7,454 bases of DNA from Rhodospirillales bacterium (GTDB lineage Bacteria; Pseudomonadota; Alphaproteobacteria; Rhodospirillales; Magnetospirillaceae): NCBI GenBank assembly GCA_030040955.1, contig JASHSH010000260.1:1-7454 (forward strand). The letters run 5' to 3'. The translations under genes were made by a program, and so were the position numbers. Numbering within the stretch: position 1 is the stretch's first letter; every line of letters begins with the position of its first letter. Below are positions 1 to 5,084 of the stretch, piece by piece. Under the pieces are notes generated by a model. It was not told the origin of the DNA, searched no databases, and worked only from the letters and a program-made list of their open reading frames with translations.

Positions 1-2
1 TC

Positions 3-119
3 GCGGGCCAGTCGGGCGCGCGCATCGAGTCGCGGCCCCTGCCGCCGAACACGGTCGATCTCTCGTCGGCCCGGGACCCTCTCGTCGCGGCACGCGCCGC
101 CTTGCGCGCCAAGCGCTGA
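3..119 (+). CDS. C-terminal fragment of an unrecognised protein (truncated by window start)
   Basis: An open frame enters from the left edge and ends at TGA 117-119, giving 38 residues that finish LVAARAALRAKR. Nearly all its codons end in G or C, as in the confirmed genes here, whereas the other two forward frames do not show this so cleanly; that is the main reason to call it coding. The visible tail is polar and rich in Ala, Arg and Ser, with no motif I recognise, so no function is proposed. It lies 43 bp upstream of the likely thiE start on the same strand, so co-transcription is possible. It could instead be non-coding spacer. Confidence 0.45.
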   Translation, partial: AGQSGARIESRPLPPNTVDLSSARDPLVAARAALRAKR

Positions 120-151
120 GCGGTGCTATCCTGCGCGCCGCTCCCGCCGGC

Positions 152-156
152 GAGGT
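152..156 (+). promoter_or_regulatory. Candidate ribosome binding site for thiE
   Basis: GAGGT at 152-156 lies 6 nt before an in-frame ATC codon (163-165). It is the only good Shine-Dalgarno-like string between the upstream TGA and the conserved ThiE N terminus, and it supports translation starting at that ATC even though no ATG, GTG or TTG is available. Confidence 0.5.
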
Positions 157-162
157 CCCGCC

Positions 163-792
163 ATCGCATCCTGCCAGCTCTATCTGATCACGCCGCCTAC
201 GATCGCGGACCTCGCCGATTTCGCCCGCCAGCTTGCCGCCGCGCTCGACGCCGGTCCGGTGGCGGCGATGCAGCTTCGCCTGAAAGGAGTCGACGATGCA
301 GCGGTGCGGCGCGCGGCCGAGATGCTTCGGCCGGTGGCGCAGAATCGCGGGGTCGCGTTCCTGATGAACGACCGGCCCGATCTCGCCCTCGCCACCGATT
401 GCGACGGCGTTCATATCGGCCAGGAGGATGCGCCGTATCGCGAGGCCCGCGCGATGCTGGGTCCCGACCGCGTCGTCGGCGTCACCTGCCATGACTCGCG
501 CCATCTCGCCATGGAGGCGGCCGACGCCGGCGCGGATTATGTCACGTTCGGCGCCTTCTTCCCCACCGCGACCAAGGAGCCGAAAACCCGCGCGGAGCCG
601 GAGATTTTGCGCTGGTGGAGCGAGCTGATGGTGGTGCCCTGCGTCGCCATCGGCGGCATCACGGCGGCGAACTGCGCGCCGCTCGTCGATGCGGGGGCGG
701 ACTTCCTCGCCGTCAGCGCCGGGGTGTGGAGCCATCCCGAAGGACCCGCGGCGGCGGTACGCCAATTCGCTGCGATCCTGGGCACGGATTAA
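163..792 (+). CDS. thiE: Thiamine-phosphate synthase (ThiE), start codon unusual
   Basis: Cytosolic TIM-barrel enzyme joining HMP-pyrophosphate and thiazole phosphate to give thiamine monophosphate. Numbering from an ATC start (209 aa, a normal family length), the family motifs run in order: first strand QLYLITPP (5-12), QLRLK (37-41), NDRPD (69-73), DGVHIGQED (81-89), GVTCHDS (106-112), the phosphate-binding stretch FGAFFPTATKE (129-139), AIGGI (162-166) and FLAVSAGVW near the C terminus. The frame has no stop back to the window start but also no ATG, GTG or TTG before GTG 259, and starting at 259 would delete the first strand and helix of the barrel. I therefore place the start at ATC 163, behind GAGGT; CTG 184 and a frameshift from GTG 123 are alternatives. 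Its TAA overlaps the epmA stop. The motifs make the family assignment firm; the start is inferred. Confidence 0.9.
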   Translation: MASCQLYLITPPTIADLADFARQLAAALDAGPVAAMQLRLKGVDDAAVRRAAEMLRPVAQNRGVAFLMNDRPDLALATDCDGVHIGQEDAPYREARAMLGPDRVVGVTCHDSRHLAMEAADAGADYVTFGAFFPTATKEPKTRAEPEILRWWSELMVVPCVAIGGITAANCAPLVDAGADFLAVSAGVWSHPEGPAAAVRQFAAILGTD

Positions 793-1835
793 CCGACCTC
801 GCCTCCGGCTACCTCCGCCCACAGCACGTCCTCGATACGCGCCGCGCCGGTGGCGAGCATCACGAGGCGGTCGACGCCGAGAGCCATGCCGATGGCTTCG
901 GGAATCCGGCCGAGCGCGGCCAGGAATTCCTCGTCGATCGGGTAGCTGACGCCGTACAGGCGCCGCTTTAGCGCCATGTCCGCCTCGAAACGCGCGCGTT
1001 GCGCGCCGGCGTCGGTCAGTTCCACGAATCCGTTGGCGAGTTCGACCCCGCACGCGTATAGCTCGATCCGTTCCGCGACGCGGCCGTCGCGCGGGCTCGG
1101 CCGCGCGTTCGCGGCCAACGCGATCGGGTAGTCCTCGAGGATGCAGGGCGCGCCATCGCCCAGATGCGGCTCGATCCTCTCCAGCAGGATGCGGTGGAAG
1201 ATGTCCTCCCACGCGTCGGACTCGCCGACATGCAGGCCCAGGCGCTTGGCCTGTCCGGCCAATGTGGCGCGGTCGCCCGTCGTGGCCAGGAGATCGAAGC
1301 CGCAATGCCGCGCGAAGGCCTCCGCGGCCGAAATGCGCTCCGGCGTGGCGAACGGGTCGCACACCCGCTCGCCGCGCCGCAACCTATCCGTTCCCGCGGC
1401 GCGCGCGGCGGCGGCGAGCAGCGCGGCGCAGTCCGCGATCAGCGCGCCCGTCTCCGCGCCTTCGCCCGCGCGATACCATTCGAGCAGGGTGAATTCCGGA
1501 TGATGCAGCGCGGATCGCTCGGCGTCGCGCCAGGTCCGGCAAATCTGGAAGATGCGCCGCTCGCCCGCGGCCAGCAGCTTCTTCATGGCGAATTCGGGGC
1601 TGGTGTGCAGATAGAGCCGATGGCGACCGGCCACCAGCGGTTCGTTCAGCTCGACGCCCAGCGCCTGGATATGCGGCTCCATGCCGGGCGAGCGCTGGAG
1701 AGCGGGCGTCTCCACCTCGACGAAGCCGGCCGCCTCCATCTGGGCGCGCAGCGCCGCGACGATGCGCCCCCGACGAATTAGGTTTGGCCGCCGGGCGGCA
1801 TGAGCGGCCGCCCCGGCATCTTCCTCCCGCGCCAT
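789..1835 (-). CDS. epmA: Elongation factor P--(R)-beta-lysine ligase EpmA (PoxA/GenX/YjeA)
   Basis: 348-residue class II aminoacyl-tRNA-synthetase-like protein, equivalent to a lysyl-tRNA synthetase catalytic core without the N-terminal anticodon-binding domain. EpmA enzymes activate (R)-beta-lysine with ATP and transfer it to a conserved lysine of EF-P. Visible features: VEVETPALQRSPG (39-51, motif 1 region), FQICRTWRDAE followed by HHPEFTLLEWYRA (96-123, motif 2 region), ELANGFVELTD (265-275) and GMALGVDRLVML (316-327, motif 3). The start is ATG at 1835-1833, with AAGGGA 5 nt upstream; the alanine-rich N-terminal 15 residues are not conserved. Length is slightly above the roughly 325 residues of the E. 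coli enzyme. It is divergent from epmB and convergent with thiE. A LysRS-like paralogue of other function is unlikely with epmB and efp nearby. Confidence 0.94.
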   Translation of the reverse strand: MAREEDAGAAAHAARRPNLIRRGRIVAALRAQMEAAGFVEVETPALQRSPGMEPHIQALGVELNEPLVAGRHRLYLHTSPEFAMKKLLAAGERRIFQICRTWRDAERSALHHPEFTLLEWYRAGEGAETGALIADCAALLAAAARAAGTDRLRRGERVCDPFATPERISAAEAFARHCGFDLLATTGDRATLAGQAKRLGLHVGESDAWEDIFHRILLERIEPHLGDGAPCILEDYPIALAANARPSPRDGRVAERIELYACGVELANGFVELTDAGAQRARFEADMALKRRLYGVSYPIDEEFLAALGRIPEAIGMALGVDRLVMLATGAARIEDVLWAEVAGGEVG

Positions 1836-1840
1836 GGATT

Positions 1841-1846
1841 TCCCTT
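1841..1846 (-). promoter_or_regulatory. Ribosome binding site of epmA
   Basis: Read on the minus strand, AAGGGA lies 5 nt before the epmA ATG (1835-1833) and supports that start. It abuts and partly overlaps the candidate -35 box of the divergent epmB promoter, showing how compact this control region is. Confidence 0.55.
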
Positions 1847-1872
1847 GTCACGCGCCCGCCGGGGCACTATGC
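1845..1872 (+). promoter_or_regulatory. Candidate sigma-70 promoter for epmB
   Basis: TTGTCA (1845-1850) resembles a -35 box and CTATGC (1867-1872) sits 16 nt later as a weak -10 box. Transcription would begin near 1880, leaving a leader of about 35 nt before the epmB GTG. The -10 region lies inside a perfect inverted repeat (1861-1875). This is found by eye against the E. coli consensus only; alphaproteobacterial promoters are degenerate, so it is tentative. Confidence 0.4.
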
Positions 1873-1875
1873 CCC
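1861..1875. repeat. Perfect inverted repeat in the epmA-epmB divergent region
   Basis: GGGGCA, a 3-nt centre CTA, then TGCCCC: a 6+3+6 perfect dyad, about midway between the epmA ATG (1835) and the epmB GTG (1916). It covers the candidate -10 box of epmB, and on the opposite strand it offers CATAGT, a possible -10 for epmA. It may be an operator for a dimeric regulator, a small RNA hairpin in the leader, or chance in GC-rich DNA. Confidence 0.5.
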
Positions 1876-1904
1876 AGCCCGGCCGATGCCGGCCAGTCCG
1901 CCCC

Positions 1905-1909
1905 AGGAG
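1905..1909 (+). promoter_or_regulatory. Ribosome binding site deciding the epmB start
   Basis: AGGAG at 1905-1909 is 6 nt before GTG 1916. No comparable site precedes the upstream in-frame ATG at 1886, so this site selects the GTG as the epmB start. Confidence 0.7.
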
Positions 1910-1915
1910 ACCGAC

Positions 1916-2953
1916 GTGAACGCGATTCCTTCCGACCGTCCCAACCACGGCCTGCGCAGCGCAGGCGAGCTCGCCGAGGCGGGCCTGATCGATCCCGACC
2001 GCCTAACCGCGATCGAACGGGTGGCGGAGCGCTATGCGATCGCGATCACGCCTGCGATGGTCGAGCTGATCGACGCGGGCGATGCGGCCGACCCGATCGC
2101 GCGCCAGTTCGTGCCCGACGAGTCCGAGCTGGAGGCCGGGCCGGAAGAGCGCGCCGACCCGATCGGCGATCTCCCGCATTCGCCGCTGCCCGGACTCGTG
2201 CACCGCTATCCCGACCGCGTTCTGCTGACGCCGCTTCTCGCCTGCCCGGTCTATTGCCGCTTCTGCTTCCGGCGCGAGCGCGTCGGGCGCGAGCATGCGC
2301 TCGGCCGGGCCGCGCTGGATGCCGCGCTCGCCTATATCGCCGCGCACAAGGAGATATGGGAGGTGATCGTCACCGGCGGAGACCCGCTGATGCTGCCGCC
2401 GCCGCGCATCGTCAAGCTTCTGGCCGCGCTCGGCGCGATCCCGCATCTGCGCATCGTCCGCTTCCACACTCGCGTACCCGTGGTCGATCCCGGCCGCGTC
2501 AACGCGGCGATGGTCGCGGCTTTCGATTGCGCGAAGACGGTGTGGATCGCCGTGCATGTCGATCATGCGCGCGAACTGACGGAAGCCGCGCGCGCAGCCT
2601 GCGCGCGGCTGGCGCGGGCCGGAATTCCGCTCGTTGGGCAGACCGTGCTGCTGCGCGGCGTCAACGACGCTCCCCACGCGCTGGAGGCGCTGCTGCGCGC
2701 CATGGTCGAGAGCCGGATCAAGCCATATTACCTCCACCAGCTTGACGCCGCGCCCGGCACCGCGCGCTTTCGCGTACCCATCGCGGAAGGCCAGGCGCTC
2801 ATGCGCGCGCTTCGCGGCCGCGTTTCCGGCCTCTGCCGGCCGGAATACGTGCTCGACATACCCGGCGGCCACGGCAAATCGCCGATCGGCCCGACATACC
2901 TGCGCGATGGTGAGATCGAGGACTGGCGGGGAGACCGCCACCCCTGCGCGTAA
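1916..2953 (+). CDS. epmB: Lysine 2,3-aminomutase family protein, EF-P modification enzyme EpmB (YjeK)
   Basis: 345-residue radical-SAM, PLP-dependent aminomutase that would convert (S)-alpha-lysine to (R)-beta-lysine, the substrate of EpmA. Visible features: the [4Fe-4S] cysteines in CPVYCRFCF (C110, C114, C117; CX3CX2C as in lysine aminomutases), TGGDPL (153-158) of the SAM-binding region, and DIPGGHGKSP (314-323), where K321 is the expected PLP Schiff-base lysine in a form like the PGGGGK motif of KamA. The chain ends about 24 residues after this lysine, so the long C-terminal extension of clostridial catabolic KamA is absent, as in EpmB. Start chosen at GTG 1916 because of AGGAG 6 nt upstream; ATG 1886 would add 10 residues. 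Adjacent divergent epmA and nearby efp favour EpmB over a lysine-fermentation enzyme. It converges on the flavin reductase gene with a 5-bp gap. Confidence 0.93.
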   Translation: MNAIPSDRPNHGLRSAGELAEAGLIDPDRLTAIERVAERYAIAITPAMVELIDAGDAADPIARQFVPDESELEAGPEERADPIGDLPHSPLPGLVHRYPDRVLLTPLLACPVYCRFCFRRERVGREHALGRAALDAALAYIAAHKEIWEVIVTGGDPLMLPPPRIVKLLAALGAIPHLRIVRFHTRVPVVDPGRVNAAMVAAFDCAKTVWIAVHVDHARELTEAARAACARLARAGIPLVGQTVLLRGVNDAPHALEALLRAMVESRIKPYYLHQLDAAPGTARFRVPIAEGQALMRALRGRVSGLCRPEYVLDIPGGHGKSPIGPTYLRDGEIEDWRGDRHPCA

Positions 2954-2958
2954 CCCGC

Positions 2959-3537
2959 TCAGCTCGCCTTTGGCGAGATACGCAGCGTCCAGGCGGCGAG
3001 CGCCTCGAGCAGCTGGCGGATGAAGCCGCGCGTCGTTTCGTCGGTGAGCTTTCCCTGGGCGTCGAACTTGCTGGGCGCGTTGCCGATGAACACCTCGGGC
3101 TTGTTCACCGGATGCATGTCGAGGAAGACGCAAGCCTGGCGGAGCTGGTATTGCGCGCGCGCGGTTCCCAACGGCCCGCCGCTCGCTCCCATGATGGCGA
3201 CCGGCTTGCCGAGGAAGGGCTTGGCGGGGTCGCGCGACATCCAGTCGATCGCGTTCTTGAGCCCGCCGGGAATCGAGAAATTGTATTCGGGCGTTACGAA
3301 CAGCAGCGCATCCGCCGCCTTCACCCGCGCCCACAGATCGCGCACCGCGTCGGGCGCGCCCTTGGCCTCGACGTCCGGATTGAAGACGCCGAGCGGCGCG
3401 ATGTCCCAGGTCTCGATGGCCATGCCGGGCGGCGCCAGCGTCACCGCCTCGCGCAGCGCCGCGCGGTTGAACGAGGCCGCGCGCAGGCTGCCCGCGATGC
3501 CGAGGACTCGGATGCCCGAACCGCCGCCCGCATTCAT
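2959..3537 (-). CDS. NADPH-dependent FMN reductase family protein (flavodoxin-like fold)
   Basis: 192-residue flavoprotein of the NADPH-dependent FMN reductase / chromate-quinone reductase (ChrR, YieF) family. These cytosolic enzymes bind FMN and pass two electrons from NAD(P)H to quinones, flavins or xenobiotics; the physiological substrate here cannot be read from sequence. Visible: GIAGSLRAASFNRA (13-26), the FMN phosphate loop after the first strand; PEYNFSIPGGLKNAIDW (83-99), the family signature contacting the isoalloxazine ring; and GASGGPLGTARAQYQLR (117-133). Start is ATG 3537-3535, preceded by GGGAG with 7-nt spacing; the frame is open further upstream, but that extension is not family-like. 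It lies between epmB and efp on the opposite strand, so it is its own transcription unit. I see nothing tying it to EF-P modification. Confidence 0.9.
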   Translation of the reverse strand: MNAGGGSGIRVLGIAGSLRAASFNRAALREAVTLAPPGMAIETWDIAPLGVFNPDVEAKGAPDAVRDLWARVKAADALLFVTPEYNFSIPGGLKNAIDWMSRDPAKPFLGKPVAIMGASGGPLGTARAQYQLRQACVFLDMHPVNKPEVFIGNAPSKFDAQGKLTDETTRGFIRQLLEALAAWTLRISPKAS

Positions 3538-3544
3538 TTTTCCG

Positions 3545-3549
3545 CTCCC
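3545..3549 (-). promoter_or_regulatory. Ribosome binding site of the FMN reductase gene
   Basis: On the minus strand, GGGAG is 7 nt before ATG 3537-3535. It decides this start over an upstream in-frame ATG at 3621, which would add 28 non-conserved residues. Confidence 0.65.
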
Positions 3550-3592
3550 ATCCAGCAGCCACGCCGGCCCCATTCCGACCGGCGGCCGAGCA

Positions 3593-3621
3593 CCTCTACA
3601 CGAGGGCGAAATCGGCCACAA
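3593..3621 (-). promoter_or_regulatory. Candidate promoter for the FMN reductase gene
   Basis: On the minus strand, TTGTGG (3621-3616) and TAGAGG (3598-3593) are separated by 17 nt, giving a leader of about 50 nt before the reductase ATG. The match to consensus is modest. It is placed back to back with the efp promoter candidate. Confidence 0.3.
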
Positions 3622-3624
3622 GGC

Positions 3625-3648
3625 GCGCCCGCGAAGGGCGGCGGGCGC
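3625..3648. repeat. Inverted repeat upstream of the efp promoter
   Basis: GCGCCCGC (3625-3632) and GCGGGCGC (3641-3648) form a perfect 8-bp stem with an 8-nt loop. No T-tract follows on either strand, so it is not a standard terminator. It lies between the two divergent candidate promoters and ends 2 bp before the efp -35 box. In DNA this GC-rich, chance is a real possibility. Confidence 0.4.
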
Positions 3649-3650
3649 TG

Positions 3651-3679
3651 TTGCCTCGCCGGGGCCAAGCTGCTAGGTT
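3651..3679 (+). promoter_or_regulatory. Candidate sigma-70 promoter for efp
   Basis: TTGCCT (3651-3656) and TAGGTT (3674-3679) are 17 nt apart, the optimal spacing, within the 178-bp region between the reductase and efp starts. Transcription would start near 3686, giving a leader of about 30 nt. It would serve efp and probably the closely spaced genes behind it. Confidence 0.5.
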
Positions 3680-3715
3680 CCGCGCCGGTTTTCTCCCCCC
3701 AGAGCGCGGAATCCC

Positions 3716-4282
3716 GTGAAAATCAACGCCAATCTCATTCGCCCGGGCAATATCCTCGAGCACAACAACAAGCAGTGGATCGTGCTCAACATCCAGCTGA
3801 TCCAGCCGGGCAAGGGCGGCGCCTTCATCGCCGTCGAAATGCGCGATGTGCGCAGCGGGATCAAGACCAACGAGCGCTGGCGGACCGCCGACACGGTCGA
3901 GCGTCTGATGGCCGAGGAGCGCGAGTGCACGTTCCTGTTCGGCGACGACGAATCGCTTACCTTCATGGACGCGGAGACGTTCGAGCAGTTCTCGGTGCCG
4001 CGCGAGATGATCGGCGCGGCCGCCGCCTTCCTGAAGGATGGAATGGTGTGCACGGCCAATCTGATCGAAGGCGCACCGGTCTCGGTTCACCTCCCCGACA
4101 AGGTGACCATGGAGGTGGTCGAGGCCGACCCCGTTGTGCGCGGACAGACCGCCGCCTCCTCCTACAAGCCGGGCAAGCTGGAGAACGGGGTGCGGGTGAT
4201 GATTCCGCCCTTCATCGAGGCCGGCACGCGCATCGTCGTCTCCACCGCCGACGCGACCTATATCGAGCGGGCAAAGGGCTGA
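3716..4282 (+). CDS. efp: Elongation factor P (EF-P), lysine-modified type
   Basis: 188 residues, the standard length of EF-P, which enters the ribosome next to the P site and relieves stalling at consecutive prolines. The KOW-like N-terminal domain begins MKINANLIRPGNILEHNN (1-18) and carries the acceptor loop QPGKGGAF (30-37); K33 corresponds to the beta-lysylated K34 of E. coli EF-P. Two OB domains follow, including TNERWRTADTVERL, SLTFMD, and the C-terminal signature GQTAASSYKPGKLENG followed by GTRIVVSTADATYIERAKG. The start is GTG at 3716, with only a weak GCGGA upstream; the N terminus aligns with the family at exactly this codon. A lysine rather than an arginine at the loop tip fits EpmA/EpmB modification and excludes the EarP-rhamnose type. 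The phosphatase gene follows after 10 bp, so the two are probably co-transcribed. Confidence 0.97.
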   Translation: MKINANLIRPGNILEHNNKQWIVLNIQLIQPGKGGAFIAVEMRDVRSGIKTNERWRTADTVERLMAEERECTFLFGDDESLTFMDAETFEQFSVPREMIGAAAAFLKDGMVCTANLIEGAPVSVHLPDKVTMEVVEADPVVRGQTAASSYKPGKLENGVRVMIPPFIEAGTRIVVSTADATYIERAKG

Positions 4283-4292
4283 GGCGCGGAAG

Positions 4293-5084
4293 ATGATCGC
4301 GCCCCCGGTCATCAACATCATGGCCGGAGCCGCGCGCAAGGCGGCGCGCGGGCTGCTGCGCGACTTCGGCGAGGTCGAGCAGCTCCAGGTATCGCTCAAG
4401 GGGCCGGCCGACTTCGTCTCCGCCGCCGACCGCCGCGTCGAGAACCTGCTGCGCCGCGAACTGCGCAAGGCGCGTCCGGAATATTCCTTCCTATGCGAGG
4501 AATCCGGTCCCGAGCCGGGCACCGACACGGCGAATCAGTGGGTCATCGATCCGCTCGACGGCACCACCAACTTCCTGCACGGCATCCCGCACTTCGCCAT
4601 TTCGATCGCGCTGGTGCGCGAGGGCGACCCGATCGCCGGCGTGGTCTACAATCCGATCAGCGACGAGCTGTACTGGGCCGAGAAAGGTTCCGGGGCCTTT
4701 GTCAACGAGCGGCGTCTGCGCGTCTCGGCGCGGCGCCAGATGGACGATGCCGTGTTCGCCACCGGCTTTCCGTATCGCAGCCGCCCGGGGTTCGACCGTT
4801 TCTTCCGCCTGCTCGAGCCGGTGATCCGCGCCAGCGCGGGCGTGCGCCGCTTCGGCTCGGCCGCGCTCGATCTCGCCTATGTCGCGGCCGGCCGGGTGGA
4901 GGGATTTTGGGAGGTCGGGCTTCAGCCCTGGGACATCGCCGCGGGCATCGTGCTGGTGCGCGAGGCGGGCGGCTATGTCAGCGAAATCTATGGGGGCAGG
5001 GACGTGCTCCAGACCGGCAACATCCTGGCCGCCAACGATCATCTGCACACCCCCCTCGGCGAACTTCTGCGCTCGGCCGCGTGA
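4293..5084 (+). CDS. suhB: Inositol monophosphatase family protein (SuhB-like)
   Basis: 263-residue Mg2+-dependent, lithium-sensitive-type phosphatase fold. Family members hydrolyse myo-inositol-1-phosphate or related sugar phosphates; the true substrate is uncertain. All metal-ligand motifs are present: CEESG with E69 (69-70 EE), WVIDPLDGTTNFLHG (83-97) with D86 and D89, and QPWDIAAGIVLVREAGG (211-227) with D214. SADFVSAAD-like residues near 39-46 match the substrate-loop region, and GNILAAN near 242 is typical of the C terminus. Start ATG 4293 is preceded by GAGG, which overlaps the efp stop codon, 8 nt upstream. E. coli SuhB also aids rRNA antitermination, but nothing here shows that role. 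Its TGA overlaps the GTG of the peroxidase gene, so the two are likely translationally coupled. Confidence 0.94.
   Translation: MIAPPVINIMAGAARKAARGLLRDFGEVEQLQVSLKGPADFVSAADRRVENLLRRELRKARPEYSFLCEESGPEPGTDTANQWVIDPLDGTTNFLHGIPHFAISIALVREGDPIAGVVYNPISDELYWAEKGSGAFVNERRLRVSARRQMDDAVFATGFPYRSRPGFDRFFRLLEPVIRASAGVRRFGSAALDLAYVAAGRVEGFWEVGLQPWDIAAGIVLVREAGGYVSEIYGGRDVLQTGNILAANDHLHTPLGELLRSAA

Noticed and set aside
1..162. A TPP riboswitch upstream of thiE
   Set aside because: I looked for the conserved THI-box core (CUGAGA-type segment with its pairing arms) and did not see it. The space between the upstream stop and thiE is only 43 bp, too short for the element.
1784..1915. An N-terminal extension of epmB from 1784 or from ATG 1886
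   Set aside because: The extension from 1784 overlaps the start of divergent epmA and is not family-like. ATG 1886 lacks a ribosome binding site, whereas GTG 1916 has AGGAG 6 nt upstream.
2963..2977. CTCGCC-TTT-GGCGAG hairpin between the epmB and reductase stops as a bidirectional terminator
   Set aside because: A perfect 6-bp stem, but with no T-tract after it on either strand, and it encodes the last codons of the reductase. It could weakly affect 3' ends, but I cannot support a terminator call.
2003..3562. A 519-residue minus-strand open frame covering epmB and the reductase
   Set aside because: It overlaps epmB antisense and the reductase in a different frame. Its translation is low-complexity Arg/Ala/Gly/Asp, with no family motif; long spurious frames are expected in GC-rich DNA, and the overlapped genes have full motif sets.
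3112..4296. A 394-residue plus-strand open frame running through the reductase region and efp
   Set aside because: It is out of frame with efp and antisense to the reductase, and its product is arginine-rich low-complexity sequence.
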